From Streptomyces sp. NBC_01210 (GTDB lineage: Bacteria > Actinomycetota > Actinomycetes > Streptomycetales > Streptomycetaceae): 64,000 nucleotides of DNA. This document shows positions 54,914-64,000 of this stretch, piece by piece (position 1 is the stretch's first letter; each line of letters begins with the position of its first letter). The translations under genes and the position numbers were made by a program. Location of the stretch: NCBI RefSeq assembly GCF_036010325.1, contig NZ_CP108549.1:4464001-4528000 (forward strand), given 5' to 3'. The notes below the pieces were generated by a model. The model searched no databases, was not told the DNA's origin, and saw nothing but the letters and a program-made list of their open reading frames with translations.

Positions 54914-55855
54914 ATGACCACAGACCAGTACGTCATTGAGGCGGAAGGGCTGCGCCGGACCTACTCCGGCGGCTTCGAAGCGGTGACCGGAATCTCCTTC
55001 TCCGTGGCACGCGGCGAGATCTTCGCCCTGCTCGGGACCAACGGCGCGGGCAAGACCTCGACGGTCGAGCTGCTCGAAGGCCTCGCCGCTCCCGACGGCG
55101 GGACCGTACGCGTCCTCGGCCACGATCCGTACCGCGAGCGCGCCGCCGTCCGGCCGCGGACAGGCGTGATGCTCCAGGAGGGCGGCTTCCCGTCCGAGCT
55201 GACGGTCGCCGAGACCGCCCGTATGTGGGCGGGCTGCACCAGCGGGGCGCGGCCCATCGGTGAGGCGCTGGAGCTGGTGGGGCTCGAAGGGCGCGCCGGC
55301 GTGCGGGTCAAGCAGCTGTCGGGCGGCGAGCGGCGGCGACTGGACCTGGCGCTGTCCGTGCTCGGGCGGCCGGAGGTGCTCTTCCTCGACGAGCCGACGA
55401 CCGGTCTTGACGTGGAAGGGCGGCATGGCACCTGGGAGTTGGTGCGGGCGCTGCGGAACGGCGGCACCACGGTGCTGCTGACGACGCACTACCTGGAGGA
55501 GGCCGAGTCGCTGGCCGACCGGCTGGCGATCATGCACCGGGGGCGGATCGTGACCGCGGGGAGCCCGGCCGAGGTGACGGCTGCCCGGCCGTCCCGCATC
55601 CGGTTCACACTGCCCGAGGGGGTGACTGCGGCACGGCTGCCGCTCACGCTGCGGGCCGCCGCGGACGGACGGCAGATCGAGATCCGTACGCGCCGGCTGC
55701 AGCAGACGCTCGAAGAACTGCTGCGATGGGCGCGGGAGTCGGACGTACGGCTCGACGGGCTGGATGCCCGCACCGCCTCGCTCGAAGAGGCCTTCCTCGA
55801 CATCGCGCAGGGCATGACGCAGGACATGACGCAGACGGAAACGGCAGGTGTGTGA
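54914..55855 (+). CDS. ABC transporter ATP-binding protein
   Basis: A 313-residue ATPase. Walker A GTNGAGKTST (about 40-49), signature LSGGERRRLDLA, Walker B VLFLDEPTTGLD and H-loop TTHYLEEAE are complete. It is of the drug/antibiotic exporter (DrrA/CcmA) type. It drives the permease encoded immediately downstream. ATG 54914 opens a four-gene operon that ends in a two-component system. Confidence 0.92.
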   Translation: MTTDQYVIEAEGLRRTYSGGFEAVTGISFSVARGEIFALLGTNGAGKTSTVELLEGLAAPDGGTVRVLGHDPYRERAAVRPRTGVMLQEGGFPSELTVAETARMWAGCTSGARPIGEALELVGLEGRAGVRVKQLSGGERRRLDLALSVLGRPEVLFLDEPTTGLDVEGRHGTWELVRALRNGGTTVLLTTHYLEEAESLADRLAIMHRGRIVTAGSPAEVTAARPSRIRFTLPEGVTAARLPLTLRAAADGRQIEIRTRRLQQTLEELLRWARESDVRLDGLDARTASLEEAFLDIAQGMTQDMTQTETAGV

Positions 55856-55856
55856 C

Positions 55857-56621
55857 ATGACCGCGACGGCCGGACGGCTGACCGCTCTCGGGCGGGCCGA
55901 ACTGACTCTTCTGCTGCGGAACCGGACCGCGCTCGCCGTGGCGCTGGTGATGCCCGGGGCGACGGTCGCGGTGATCAAGTCATCACTGGACCAGATCGAT
56001 CCCAACGAGGCCGGGATGAGCATCGCGGAGGCGGCGATGACCGGCGGGATCGGGATAGTGCTGATCCTCGTCGTCCATCTCAACCTCGTCTCGGCGTATG
56101 TGGCGCGGCGCGAGGAGCTGGTTCTCAAGCGGCTGCGCATGGGGGAGGTGCCGGACCGCGAGATCCTCGCCGGGACGGCGCTGCCCGCTGCCGGTCTCGC
56201 GCTCGCACAGTGCGTCCTGATCGTGGTGGCTGGGGTCGCCTTCCTGGGTGTGGGGGCGCCGAAACGGCCCGAACTGCTGGTCCTGGGTGTGCTGCTGGGG
56301 GTGGTGCTGCTGGCCGCGCTGGCGGCCGCCACGTCCGCGGTGACCCGGACCGTGGAGAGCGCTCAGCTCACCTCGCTGCCGATGCTCTTGATCTCGTATG
56401 CCGGCTCCGGCCTGTTCGTACCGCTGGAAGTGATGCCGCAGGACCTTGCGTCCGCGTGCAAGCTGCTGCCGGTGACCGGGGTGATGACGCTCGTACGGGC
56501 CGGATGGCTGGGCGGTGCCGATGCCCATGACGTGGTCGGGGCTGCGGTGACGGCTCTGGCCTGGACCGCACTCTCGGTGTTTGCTGTGCAGCGGTGGTTC
56601 CGCTGGGAGCCCCGCCGCTGA
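55857..56621 (+). CDS. ABC-2 type transporter permease
   Basis: A protein of about 254 residues with six hydrophobic segments; LVLKRLRMGEVPDREILAGT after the second is the cytoplasmic coupling helix of ABC-2 permeases. ATG 55857 lies one base after the ATPase stop; GTG 55848 is an alternative that would overlap it. With the ATPase it probably exports a drug, lipid or peptide. Confidence 0.9.
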   Translation: MTATAGRLTALGRAELTLLLRNRTALAVALVMPGATVAVIKSSLDQIDPNEAGMSIAEAAMTGGIGIVLILVVHLNLVSAYVARREELVLKRLRMGEVPDREILAGTALPAAGLALAQCVLIVVAGVAFLGVGAPKRPELLVLGVLLGVVLLAALAAATSAVTRTVESAQLTSLPMLLISYAGSGLFVPLEVMPQDLASACKLLPVTGVMTLVRAGWLGGADAHDVVGAAVTALAWTALSVFAVQRWFRWEPRR

Positions 56622-56635
56622 CTTCGGGAGTTTCT

Positions 56636-57922
56636 GTGCGGGTGAAGGGCTGGAGCGGCCGCAGCGGACTGGCGAAGGTGGACCTGTACACCCGCGGCAC
56701 GGTCTATCTGATCGTGTGGGCGGGGGTCCTCGGGCTGACCTTGCTGCTGCAGGCCCGGCCGGTGCACGAGGACGGGCAGCTGATGCTGGTCATGACCGCC
56801 TCGCTGCTCGCCGTCGCGCAGGGGGTGCTCTGCGGACGGCTCGGCCGACACGCGATGGACGCCTATCTGGGGCAGGGGCAGGTGCCCCGGAGCCTGGTCT
56901 CGCGGGCGGCGGGGGTGACGGCCGCGACGACGGCCGCCGTGGTGGCGCTGGCGGCGACGGTCGATCTGACAGGTCTGCTGCCGACGATGCTGGCGGCAGG
57001 GCTGGCGCCGTTCCTGACCGTCCACTGTCTGCTCGTACGCAACCGGACCACGGCCCTGATCCAACTCGCGGTGCTGGCCGTGGTGGGCGGGCTGGTTGCG
57101 CTGACCGGCAGCACCGCCGCTCAGGCGCTGTTCGCCATCGTGACGACCGGCTTCGTGACCGGCTGGATGGCTTTCACGGCCCGGTGGTCCATGTGGGTAC
57201 TGGCGGTGATGTGGGAGCTGCGCGAGGCGCGCGACGTAAAGGCGCGGCTCGCCGTCGCCGAGGAACGGCTCCGCTTCGGCCGCGATCTGCACGATGTACT
57301 GGGCCGGAACCTCGCCGTCATCGCGCTCAAGAGCGAGCTGGCGGTGCAGCTGGCCCGGCGCGCGCGGCCTGAGGCGGTCGACCAGATGACAGAGGTCCAG
57401 CGCATCGCCCAGGAGTCGCACCGAGAGGTACGGGACGTGGTGCGCGGCTACCGCGAGGCGGACCTGCGGGTGGAAGTGGAGGGCGCGCGGAGCGTGTTGG
57501 CGGCGGCCGGGATTGCCTGCACCGTCGAGTGGGGGGAGGCGGAACTGCCCGGCGCTGTCCAGTCGGCGCTGGGCTGGGTGGTCCGGGAGGCCACGACGAA
57601 CGTGCTGCGGCACGGGGACGCGCGGCGCTGCACGATCTCGGTGCGCACCGCGGATGACACCGTCGTCCTGGTCGTCGAGAACGACGGGGTGACCGAAGCG
57701 GGATCGGGTGATGCCCCGGGCTCGGGGCTCGCGGGCCTGCGGGAGCGGCTGTCCGCGGTGGGCGGCACGCTGGAGGCCGGCCCGTGTCGGGGCGGACTCT
57801 TCCGGCTGACGGCCCGCGTTCCCCTTGAGCACGACGGAAACGATCGAGACGACCGGGACGACGGGAGCGACCGGGACGACGGGGACGACCTGGTCGGGGA
57901 TGACATGAAGGAGGCGGTGTGA
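56636..57922 (+). CDS. Sensor histidine kinase (NarL/DesK type)
   Basis: A 428-residue protein. About five membrane segments (1-175) precede a HisKA_3 dimerisation helix with the phospho-acceptor His in FGRDLHDVLGRNLAVIALK, and a HATPase domain with VREATTNVLRHG and GSGLAGLRERL. The last 30 residues are a charged Asp/Arg run. GTG 56636 has CGGGAG upstream. It senses an envelope or transported signal and phosphorylates the following regulator. Confidence 0.88.
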   Translation: MRVKGWSGRSGLAKVDLYTRGTVYLIVWAGVLGLTLLLQARPVHEDGQLMLVMTASLLAVAQGVLCGRLGRHAMDAYLGQGQVPRSLVSRAAGVTAATTAAVVALAATVDLTGLLPTMLAAGLAPFLTVHCLLVRNRTTALIQLAVLAVVGGLVALTGSTAAQALFAIVTTGFVTGWMAFTARWSMWVLAVMWELREARDVKARLAVAEERLRFGRDLHDVLGRNLAVIALKSELAVQLARRARPEAVDQMTEVQRIAQESHREVRDVVRGYREADLRVEVEGARSVLAAAGIACTVEWGEAELPGAVQSALGWVVREATTNVLRHGDARRCTISVRTADDTVVLVVENDGVTEAGSGDAPGSGLAGLRERLSAVGGTLEAGPCRGGLFRLTARVPLEHDGNDRDDRDDGSDRDDGDDLVGDDMKEAV

Positions 57923-58527
57923 CGGTACGCGTGCTGCTCGCCGACGACGAGCATCTGATCAGAGGCGCCCTGGCCGCGCTGCTCTCGCTCGAAGACGATC
58001 TCGTGGTGGTCGCCGAGGCGGCAACGGGCTCCGAGGCCCTCGCCATGGCGCGGGCGCACCGGCCCGATGTCGCAGTCCTCGATCTTCAGATGCCCGACCC
58101 GGACGGTGTGAGTGTGGCCACATCTCTCAGGGCTGAACTGCCCGAGTGCCGGACCATGATCGTGACGAGCCACGGGCTGCCCGGCCATCTGAAACGGGCA
58201 CTGGTGGCGGGAGTGCGCGGGTTTGTACCGAAGACCGTCAGCGCCCAGCGGCTGGCCGAGATCATCCGTACCGTGCATGCCGGAAACCGTTATGTGGACC
58301 CGGAGTTGGCGGCCGACGCGATCTCGGCGGGGGACTCTCCGCTGACCGCGCGGGAGGCGCAGGTGCTGGAGCTGGCGGCGAACGGGGCGCCGATCGCGGA
58401 GATCGCGGAGAAGGCCTCACTGTCGCAGGGGACGGTACGGAACTACCTCTCGTCGGCCGCGTCCAAGCTGGGGGCCGAGAACCGACACACGGCGGTGCGT
58501 CTCGCACGCGAGCGAGGTTGGGTATAG
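57919..58527 (+). CDS. LuxR/NarL-family response regulator
   Basis: A 202-residue protein. The receiver domain has DDEH at the start, the phosphorylatable Asp in VAVLDLQMPDPDG (about 54) and a Lys in FVPKTVS. The C-terminal helix-turn-helix reads LTAREAQVLELAANGAPIAE, then SQGTVRNYLSSAASKLG. GTG 57919 overlaps the kinase stop (GTGA). It most likely controls the linked ABC operon. Confidence 0.92.
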   Translation: MTVRVLLADDEHLIRGALAALLSLEDDLVVVAEAATGSEALAMARAHRPDVAVLDLQMPDPDGVSVATSLRAELPECRTMIVTSHGLPGHLKRALVAGVRGFVPKTVSAQRLAEIIRTVHAGNRYVDPELAADAISAGDSPLTAREAQVLELAANGAPIAEIAEKASLSQGTVRNYLSSAASKLGAENRHTAVRLARERGWV

Positions 58528-58549
58528 TGGTCTCCGCGCTACGGCGCAT

Positions 58550-58622
58550 GCGGACGTAGCTCAGTTGGTAGAGCGCAACCTTGCCAAGGTTGAGGTCGCC
58601 AGTTCGAACCTGGTCGTCCGCT
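58550..58622 (+). tRNA. tRNA-Gly (anticodon GCC), copy 2
   Basis: Acceptor GCGGACG/CGTCCGC, anticodon loop TTGCCAA, T-loop AGTTCGAACCT. It differs from copy 1 in the anticodon and T stems by compensating pairs. Confidence 0.93.
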
Positions 58623-58628
58623 CAGATT

Positions 58629-58659
58629 GAAGGCCCCGGTCCTGGTGACCGGGGCCTTC
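58629..58659 (+). terminator. Terminator after tRNA-Gly(GCC) copy 2
   Basis: The same 13-base stem as after copy 1 (GAAGGCCCCGGTC with GACCGGGGCCTTC), loop CTGGT. Confidence 0.85.
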
Positions 58660-58698
58660 TTCGTGCGCGCCCCGTCGCGCGTACTTCTTCGTGCGCCG

Positions 58699-59598
58699 CT
58701 ACTGCCAGGGGGTGCCGGTCAGCAGCTCGTACGCCTCGATGTACTTGCCGCGGGTCGCGTCGACGATCTCCTGCGGGAGGGCCGGGGGCGGCTGCTCGCT
58801 CTTCCTGTCCCAGCCGGAGGCGGGCGAGGTCAGCCAGTCGCGGACGTACTGCTTGTCGTACGACGGCTGGGCGCGGCCCGGCTCCCAGGTGGCGGCCGGC
58901 CAGAAGCGCGAGGAGTCCGGGGTCAGCACCTCGTCGGCGATGACGAGCTCGTCGCCCTCGAAGCCGAACTCGAACTTGGTGTCCGCGAGGATGATGCCGC
59001 GCTCGCGGGCGATGTCACGGGCCCGGCTGTAGACGGCGAGGGTCGTCCGGCGCAGCTGGGCAGCGGTGTCCGCGCCGACCTGACGGGCGACTTCCTCGTA
59101 GCTGACGTTCTCGTCGTGGTCACCGACGGCCGCCTTGGTGGCGGGCGTGAAGATCGGGGCCGGGAGCTCGGAGCCGTCGCTGAGGCCCTCGGGCAGCGCG
59201 AGACCGCAGACGGTGCGGGACTCCTCGTACTCGACGAGACCCGATCCGGTGAGATAGCCGCGGGCGACACACTCGACCGGGACCATCCGCAGGGACTTGC
59301 AGACAAGGGTGCGGCCGGCCCAGTCGGCAGGCGCGCCGGCGGGCAGTTCGGTGGAGATGACGTGGTTCGGTACGAGGCTCTCGAGACGCTCGAACCACCA
59401 GAGCGAGAGCTGGGTGAGCACCCGCCCCTTGTCGGGGATCTCGGTGGGCAGCACCCAGTCGTACGCGGACATGCGGTCGCTGGCGACCATCACGAGGTCG
59501 CCCGCCTCGTTCTGATACAGATCGCGCACCTTGCCGGTGTGCAGATGTACCAGGCCCGGCACCTGAAGCGGCTCGGGCTTTTCGACGAATCCGGACAC
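58699..59598 (-). CDS. purC: SAICAR synthetase
   Basis: A 299-residue protein starting GTG 59598 after GGGGAGGA. HTGKVRDLYQ, VASDRMSAYDWVLPTEIPDKG, VECVARGYLTGSG, IFTPATKA and LADTKFEFGF are PurC signatures. It joins CAIR and aspartate in purine synthesis, step seven or eight. It stands alone between the tRNA-Gly and a DMF-ase-like gene. Confidence 0.96.
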   Translation of the reverse strand: MSGFVEKPEPLQVPGLVHLHTGKVRDLYQNEAGDLVMVASDRMSAYDWVLPTEIPDKGRVLTQLSLWWFERLESLVPNHVISTELPAGAPADWAGRTLVCKSLRMVPVECVARGYLTGSGLVEYEESRTVCGLALPEGLSDGSELPAPIFTPATKAAVGDHDENVSYEEVARQVGADTAAQLRRTTLAVYSRARDIARERGIILADTKFEFGFEGDELVIADEVLTPDSSRFWPAATWEPGRAQPSYDKQYVRDWLTSPASGWDRKSEQPPPALPQEIVDATRGKYIEAYELLTGTPWQ

Positions 59599-59705
59599 GG
59601 TTCCTCCCCGCGGTGGAACAAGAGGGGCGCCCCGAAGCGGCACCAACGCGTCCGATTGTCCCGTACGCGGGAAGTGCGGGCCCGGCCAGGGGGCCCTCGG
59701 CGTCT

Positions 59706-61166
59706 CTAGTCGCGTTTGCAGATCCGGTCGAGCAGATTGGCGGTCGCCCGCTGGACGCGGGTGTCGACATGGCCGGGCCGGTCCAGCGCCGGGGACCAGG
59801 CGAAGGTGCCGGACGCGAAGACCAGGGCGCCGGAAGGGGCCCGGTAGAGGGACGTCTCCTGGTGGCGGGTGGCGTCCTCGCTGTCCCGGTACGGGGAGTG
59901 GGCGAGCAGGATCCGGCCCTGGTGCTCGGGGAGCGCGGTGCGCGGGAAGTAGCGGTCGGCCTCGCCCGCGACCAGTCCGGCGAGCTCGTCGCCCTCACCG
60001 GCGCCGGTCGCCTCCCAGAGCCAGTGGTCCGCGTTCCGTACGACCAAGGGATGCGGCTCGGGGACCCGTCCCGCGTACTGGATGCCCAGCAGTTGCTGCT
60101 CGGCCCGGTCGATCTCGCGCCAGAGTGCGGGCTTGCCGGGGCAGCGGCGCTTGCGGCAGGTGAGGAGACGGTCGGGTACGCCGGAAGGCGCGGGCCCGAG
60201 CTCGACCTGCCAGTACATGGTGTTGGCGGAGAGGAAGACGAGCGAGGTGCCTTGGTCGCGGGCGAGCTCGACGGTGCGGCGCATGGGCGCCGACCAGTAC
60301 TCGTCGTGGCCAGGGAAGACCAGTCCTCGGTAGCGGGAGGGGTCGACCCGGCCGGCGTGGAGGTCGCGGGTGTCGGCGTAGGCGAGGTCGTAGCCGTAGC
60401 GCTCGGCCCAGCGGATGAAGTCGTAGGCGTGACCCACGTGGAGGGGGAGGCCGGCGCCTGCGTACGGACGGTCGAAGGAGACCGTGATGGCGGCGTCCTC
60501 CTCGCCGAGGAGCCGGCCCGTCTCGTCCCAGGCGTGGTAGAGGCTGGCGCCGGTACGGCCGTCCTCCGGATAGAGGTTGTACGCCTGCCAGGTGATGTCC
60601 GGGAGGAGCAGGAGGAGGTCGGCGGGGCGGTCGTCGCGGACCGTGAAGGGAATGTGGGAGCGGTAGCCGTCGCCGGTGGTGAGGACGGCGACGTAGGCGC
60701 CGATCGACCAGTAGGAGGGGATCTGCAACCGCCAGGAGAGCCACCAGTGGTGGCAGGAGACCGTGCGGTCGGCGGCGAGCGGGGGCGGCTGGACGATCCC
60801 GGAGAGGCGCGGGCTGGTGGTGATCTTGGCGGCACCGTCGCCCGCGTAGTGCCCGATGCGGTAGATGTCGACGGAGTACTGCTGGGGCGGGTCCACGGTG
60901 ATGTGGAAGTCGATCGACTCACCGGGTGCGGCCGCGCCGGTGGACGCGAAGCCCTTGATCTGGCGGCGTACGTCGTCGGCGGAACGGGGCCCGCCGGAGC
61001 GGCCTCTGGCAAGGGTGGGGTCGGCGTACCAGGGGACGACCTGGCCGGTGTCGTCGAAGTAGTGCTCGCTGCCGCGCAGCCACGGGAGCGGGCCCTGCCC
61101 GAAGGGATCCGTGACCGCGTGGGCCAGGGCGCCCGATTCCCATCGCCGGATCTGCTCCGCCCCCAT
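59706..61166 (-). CDS. N,N-dimethylformamidase beta-subunit-like protein
   Basis: A 486-residue soluble protein. DIYRIGHYAGDGA near 100, LLPDITWQAYNLYPEDG, VSFDRPYAG, LVFPGHDEYWSAPMR and FLSANTMYWQVEL are conserved in the DMFase large-subunit-like family of actinobacteria. Most members are not proven amidases. No signal peptide is seen. It lies upstream of purC on the same strand with a 107-base gap. Confidence 0.82.
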   Translation of the reverse strand: MGAEQIRRWESGALAHAVTDPFGQGPLPWLRGSEHYFDDTGQVVPWYADPTLARGRSGGPRSADDVRRQIKGFASTGAAAPGESIDFHITVDPPQQYSVDIYRIGHYAGDGAAKITTSPRLSGIVQPPPLAADRTVSCHHWWLSWRLQIPSYWSIGAYVAVLTTGDGYRSHIPFTVRDDRPADLLLLLPDITWQAYNLYPEDGRTGASLYHAWDETGRLLGEEDAAITVSFDRPYAGAGLPLHVGHAYDFIRWAERYGYDLAYADTRDLHAGRVDPSRYRGLVFPGHDEYWSAPMRRTVELARDQGTSLVFLSANTMYWQVELGPAPSGVPDRLLTCRKRRCPGKPALWREIDRAEQQLLGIQYAGRVPEPHPLVVRNADHWLWEATGAGEGDELAGLVAGEADRYFPRTALPEHQGRILLAHSPYRDSEDATRHQETSLYRAPSGALVFASGTFAWSPALDRPGHVDTRVQRATANLLDRICKRD

Positions 61167-61419
61167 GCTGCGCCCTCCCTCGATGCCCCGGGACCACTGT
61201 GAGGCGCCGATTGTTCAGCGCCGGTCTCCAGCACATCACATAACGCACGCACTCCGTCACCGTTCGTCGCGAATTGGCGTGAACGGAACGTGCCGTTCCT
61301 TCGTGCGAGAGCGTGATCGACCGGTTCCGGAAGCGTGGCTCGACCGGTTCAGGAGCGTGACTCGAGGTTGGGGAGCGTGACTCGACCGGCTCTCGGGGCC
61401 GGTGAGTGGAGATGCGCGC

Positions 61420-63072
61420 CTACACCAGGCGGACCGGCTTCTCAGGGCGGATGCCCAGCGTGGTCAGCCAGCCGCGCAGTGGGGCCGCGTCGCCGCCCTC
61501 GATCAGGCTCAGGACGGGGCTGCCCAGGTCTGCGCGGCGTTCGCCGTTGATCAGAAGGGCCGGGCCGTCGAGCCAGTCGAGGCCGGGGACGGCGCCCGCG
61601 GTGTCTACCGCGGCGCAGCAGACCATCGCCGTGACATGGTCGGCGAGCAGCTCGCGGCCGGTACGCGGCGGCTGCAGCGGGAACAGGGGCAGCGGGTCCG
61701 CACCCCAGCCGTTGACGGCGTCTGCCGGGCTCTGCGGGACCGGCGCCGCCTCCTCCTCGCGGGCGACCTCCGCACTGATCCCCGCCGCCAGGGTGTCGCC
61801 GATGGCGGTGCCCCGCGCCGACAGGTGGTTCATCACCCGCGCGAGCGTCGGGCCGTCGGGGCCGGTCGACGGAGGCACGCCCAGGCCGTCGAGCACCCGG
61901 TGGAGCCGGGCCGCCTCCGTACGCCACTTCCGGTCGACGACCTCTTCCGGATACTGCTGCCAGTCCACCGGGGACCAGTCGGGCCCTGCCTCGGCCGGGC
62001 CACCGTGGAAGAGGCGGGCCGCCAGCAACGAAGCGGCCTCGTCGACCGCGCCCGGCTCCTCGAGCAGGTCGCAGGCGGGGCGCTCGCCCAGCCGGGATGC
62101 GAAGCCCTCGGCGAGGCGGTCGCGGCGGGAGAGCTCGGTGAGGGCCGAGACGACGCCCGCGTCCAGACGGGAGGGCCAGCGGCCCATACGCCAGGCGGGC
62201 AGCGCGACCCGGGTCAGCAGCCGGTCCCACCCCGCGTAGGCGAGGCCGACCTGCTCCTGGGCGACGATCCGCAGACCGTAGTCCACAGCCTGTGCACGCT
62301 CGGAGGCATCGGCCGCGACCCCGCGCTCCATCTCACCGACATGCAGCTGGCAGCTGCGCAGCAGCAGTCGGGCGATCCGGCCGACAAAGCCGAGCGCGAG
62401 CCTGGGTATCGCCCCCCGGCCGGGGCTCGCGGCAACCGCGACCGCCGCGTCCAGTCCCCGTACGAAACGGCGCGCCGCGGCTATGTCCGGGTGCGCGGAA
62501 GGCGCGGTCCCGGCCACGACGGGCGCCAGCACCGCCCGGAGCTCCGCGACCCGCATCCACCACAGGAACGGCGAGCCGATCACCAGCACGGGCGCCTCGG
62601 TCGTCCGGCGTCTGCGCCCGCCCTGAATCCCCCGGATCGCATGGGCCGGGTGCGTACGGTCCTCGAGCCAGCTGTCGCAGTCGGGTGTGAGCGCGAGCGC
62701 GGACGGCGCGGGCACCTCGAGGCGCTCTGCCACGTCCCGCACCAGCCGGTACAGATCAGGGGCAGCCCGCTCCGAGAGCTCCACGGTCGGGCTGAGTGCC
62801 GGACTGGCCCGAACGATCACGGTCGCGACCGCCGCGGCGACCAGCAGCACGATCACCGCGCAGAACGTCACACCCCAGCGCGCCGCGTTCCAACTACCGC
62901 CGTCCATATGGTCCGTGGTACCGCCTGCCAGCAGCACGACGGCGACGGCCGCGGGCAGCAGCGCCACGGCCAGCGCCCGGCTACGTATACGCAGCACGGC
63001 GAGAGCCCGGGACCGCGCGGCCTGCGCGCCCATGGACTCACCGATACCGGAACCCGACACGGCCGGACTCAC
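61420..63072 (-). CDS. Large membrane protein of unknown function
   Basis: About 550 residues from GTG 63072; ATG 63033 is an alternative. Two membrane segments lie near the N-terminus (VALLPAAVAVVLLAGG and FCAVIVLLVAAAVATVIV), followed by LYRLVRDVAERLEVPAP and PVLVIGSPFLWWM, which recall the soluble domain of M48-type membrane proteases. However, no HExxH was found, so activity is not claimed. The rest is cytoplasmic or outer helical. It lies between DMF-ase-like and purD genes on the same strand. Confidence 0.75.
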   Translation of the reverse strand: MSPAVSGSGIGESMGAQAARSRALAVLRIRSRALAVALLPAAVAVVLLAGGTTDHMDGGSWNAARWGVTFCAVIVLLVAAAVATVIVRASPALSPTVELSERAAPDLYRLVRDVAERLEVPAPSALALTPDCDSWLEDRTHPAHAIRGIQGGRRRRTTEAPVLVIGSPFLWWMRVAELRAVLAPVVAGTAPSAHPDIAAARRFVRGLDAAVAVAASPGRGAIPRLALGFVGRIARLLLRSCQLHVGEMERGVAADASERAQAVDYGLRIVAQEQVGLAYAGWDRLLTRVALPAWRMGRWPSRLDAGVVSALTELSRRDRLAEGFASRLGERPACDLLEEPGAVDEAASLLAARLFHGGPAEAGPDWSPVDWQQYPEEVVDRKWRTEAARLHRVLDGLGVPPSTGPDGPTLARVMNHLSARGTAIGDTLAAGISAEVAREEEAAPVPQSPADAVNGWGADPLPLFPLQPPRTGRELLADHVTAMVCCAAVDTAGAVPGLDWLDGPALLINGERRADLGSPVLSLIEGGDAAPLRGWLTTLGIRPEKPVRLV

Positions 63073-63271
63073 CCCCTCTGCCCTGCGACGGTGCTGCTCA
63101 CTCCCCCACTGTGGCACCCACCACTGACATCGCAATGCCGGTGGGCCAAGTGCCGGAATGCCTGCGCCGCACCCTAGTTGGGGCTTCGGCGGGCGTCATC
63201 CGGATGGGTCACCCGTCACTCGATGGAATGGCTTTGGGTAAAGGTGATGACGGGCTCCGGGCCCTAGAGGT

Positions 63272-64000
63272 TCACTCCCCGGCGGCTTTGCGTGCGATGT
63301 CCGTACGGTGCTGCGAACCGTCCAGCCGGATCCTGGCCACCGCCTTGTACGCGCGTTCACGGGCCTGCGCCAGGTCCTTGCCGGTCGCGGTTACCGACAG
63401 TACGCGGCCACCGGCGCTCACGACCGCGTCGCCTTCGTGCCTGGTCCCGGCGTGCAGGACATACGCATGGGGGGCATCCTCGGCCGCGACCTCGTCCAGG
63501 CCCTCGATCGGGTCGCCGGTGCGCGGGGTGTCCGGGTAGTTGTGGGAGGCGACGACCACGGTCACGGCCGCGACCTCGCGCCACCGCAGCGGCGGCTCGA
63601 GGTCGAGGGTGCCCTGGGCCGCGTTGAGCAGGACGCTCGCGAGCGGCGTCGCGAGGCGGGCCAGGACCACCTGGGTCTCCGGGTCGCCGAAACGGGCGTT
63701 GAACTCGATGACCCGTACGCCGCGCGAGGTGATCGCGAGGCCCGCGTACAGCAGCCCGGAGAAGGGCGTGCCACGGCGGCGCAGCTCGTCGACGGTCGGC
63801 TGGAGGACGGTGGCCATGACCTCGTCGACCAGCTTGGGGTCGGCCCACGGGAGCGGGGAGTACGCACCCATGCCGCCGGTGTTGGGGCCTTCGTCGCCGT
63901 CGAGCGCGCGCTTGAAGTCCTGGGCGGGCGTCAGCGGGACGACGGTCTGGCCGTCGGTGATGGCGAAGAGGGAGACCTCGGGGCCGTCGAGGAACTCCTC
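63272..64000 (-). CDS. purD: Phosphoribosylamine-glycine ligase, 3' part
   Basis: The last 242 codons of purD; the 5' part lies right of the window. [17 protein letters not shown], then [29 protein letters not shown] and [11 protein letters not shown] are GARS ATP-grasp signatures. It makes GAR in purine step two. The stop is at 63272, with no downstream partner within 200 bases. Confidence 0.95.
   Translation of the reverse strand, partial: EEFLDGPEVSLFAITDGQTVVPLTPAQDFKRALDGDEGPNTGGMGAYSPLPWADPKLVDEVMATVLQPTVDELRRRGTPFSGLLYAGLAITSRGVRVIEFNARFGDPETQVVLARLATPLASVLLNAAQGTLDLEPPLRWREVAAVTVVVASHNYPDTPRTGDPIEGLDEVAAEDAPHAYVLHAGTRHEGDAVVSAGGRVLSVTATGKDLAQARERAYKAVARIRLDGSQHRTDIARKAAGE

Overview
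The window looks like a piece of a Streptomyces chromosome. Support comes from very high GC with G/C-biased third codon positions, many GTG starts, BldC, an Lsr2-type nucleoid protein, valine dehydrogenase, FG-GAP secreted proteins, and the purine genes purL-purQ-purS, purM-purF, purC and purD in the arrangement familiar from Streptomyces. Species cannot be set from the sequence alone.

Left third (1 to about 19.26 kb): accessory DNA ending exactly at the 3' end of a tRNA-Lys(TTT) gene. Next to the tRNA lies an integration module: a tyrosine integrase broken by a one-base frameshift, an XRE regulator, an excisionase-like protein, a DUF3631 ATPase that is probably replication-linked, iteron-like repeats, a DUF2637 membrane protein, a MobC-like protein and a relaxase interrupted by an in-frame amber codon. 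No FtsK/TraB-type translocase is present, so this resembles an integrative mobilizable element more than a self-conjugating one, and both DNA-processing enzymes look damaged. Further left is cargo: an OLD-family ATPase/TOPRIM nuclease, a KTSC protein, the TcmP/three-Cys-motif pair, an HD phosphohydrolase, NUDIX plus XRE/DUF5919, a HAD phosphatase, and a tight cassette of radical SAM enzyme, nucleotide-kinase-like protein, methyltransferase, CYTH protein and a small Cys protein. That cassette is the best candidate here for an undescribed system.

Middle (19.3 to 43.9 kb): an APC permease; two paralogous secreted FG-GAP proteins and the decayed tail of a third; a DEAD-box RNA helicase with an RGD-rich tail; a lipoprotein; a metallopeptidase-crcB-crcB operon; a metallophosphoesterase; tRNA-Glu, tRNA-Asp and tRNA-Phe; a DsbA/CcdA thiol-redox pair; HrpA; a second identical tRNA-Asp; bldC; a hypothetical protein; and valine dehydrogenase followed by a DUF3073 protein.

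Right third (44 to 64 kb): housekeeping purine biosynthesis. purF and purM are co-directional, purS-purQ-purL overlap by four bases at each junction, and purC and the 3' part of purD follow. Interspersed are a META lipoprotein, an MDMPI-type protein, the Lsr2 paralogue lsrL divergent from purS, three tRNA-Gly genes, an ABC exporter operon with its own two-component system, a DMF-ase-like protein and a large membrane protein. Strong hairpin terminators follow several tRNA genes and operons.
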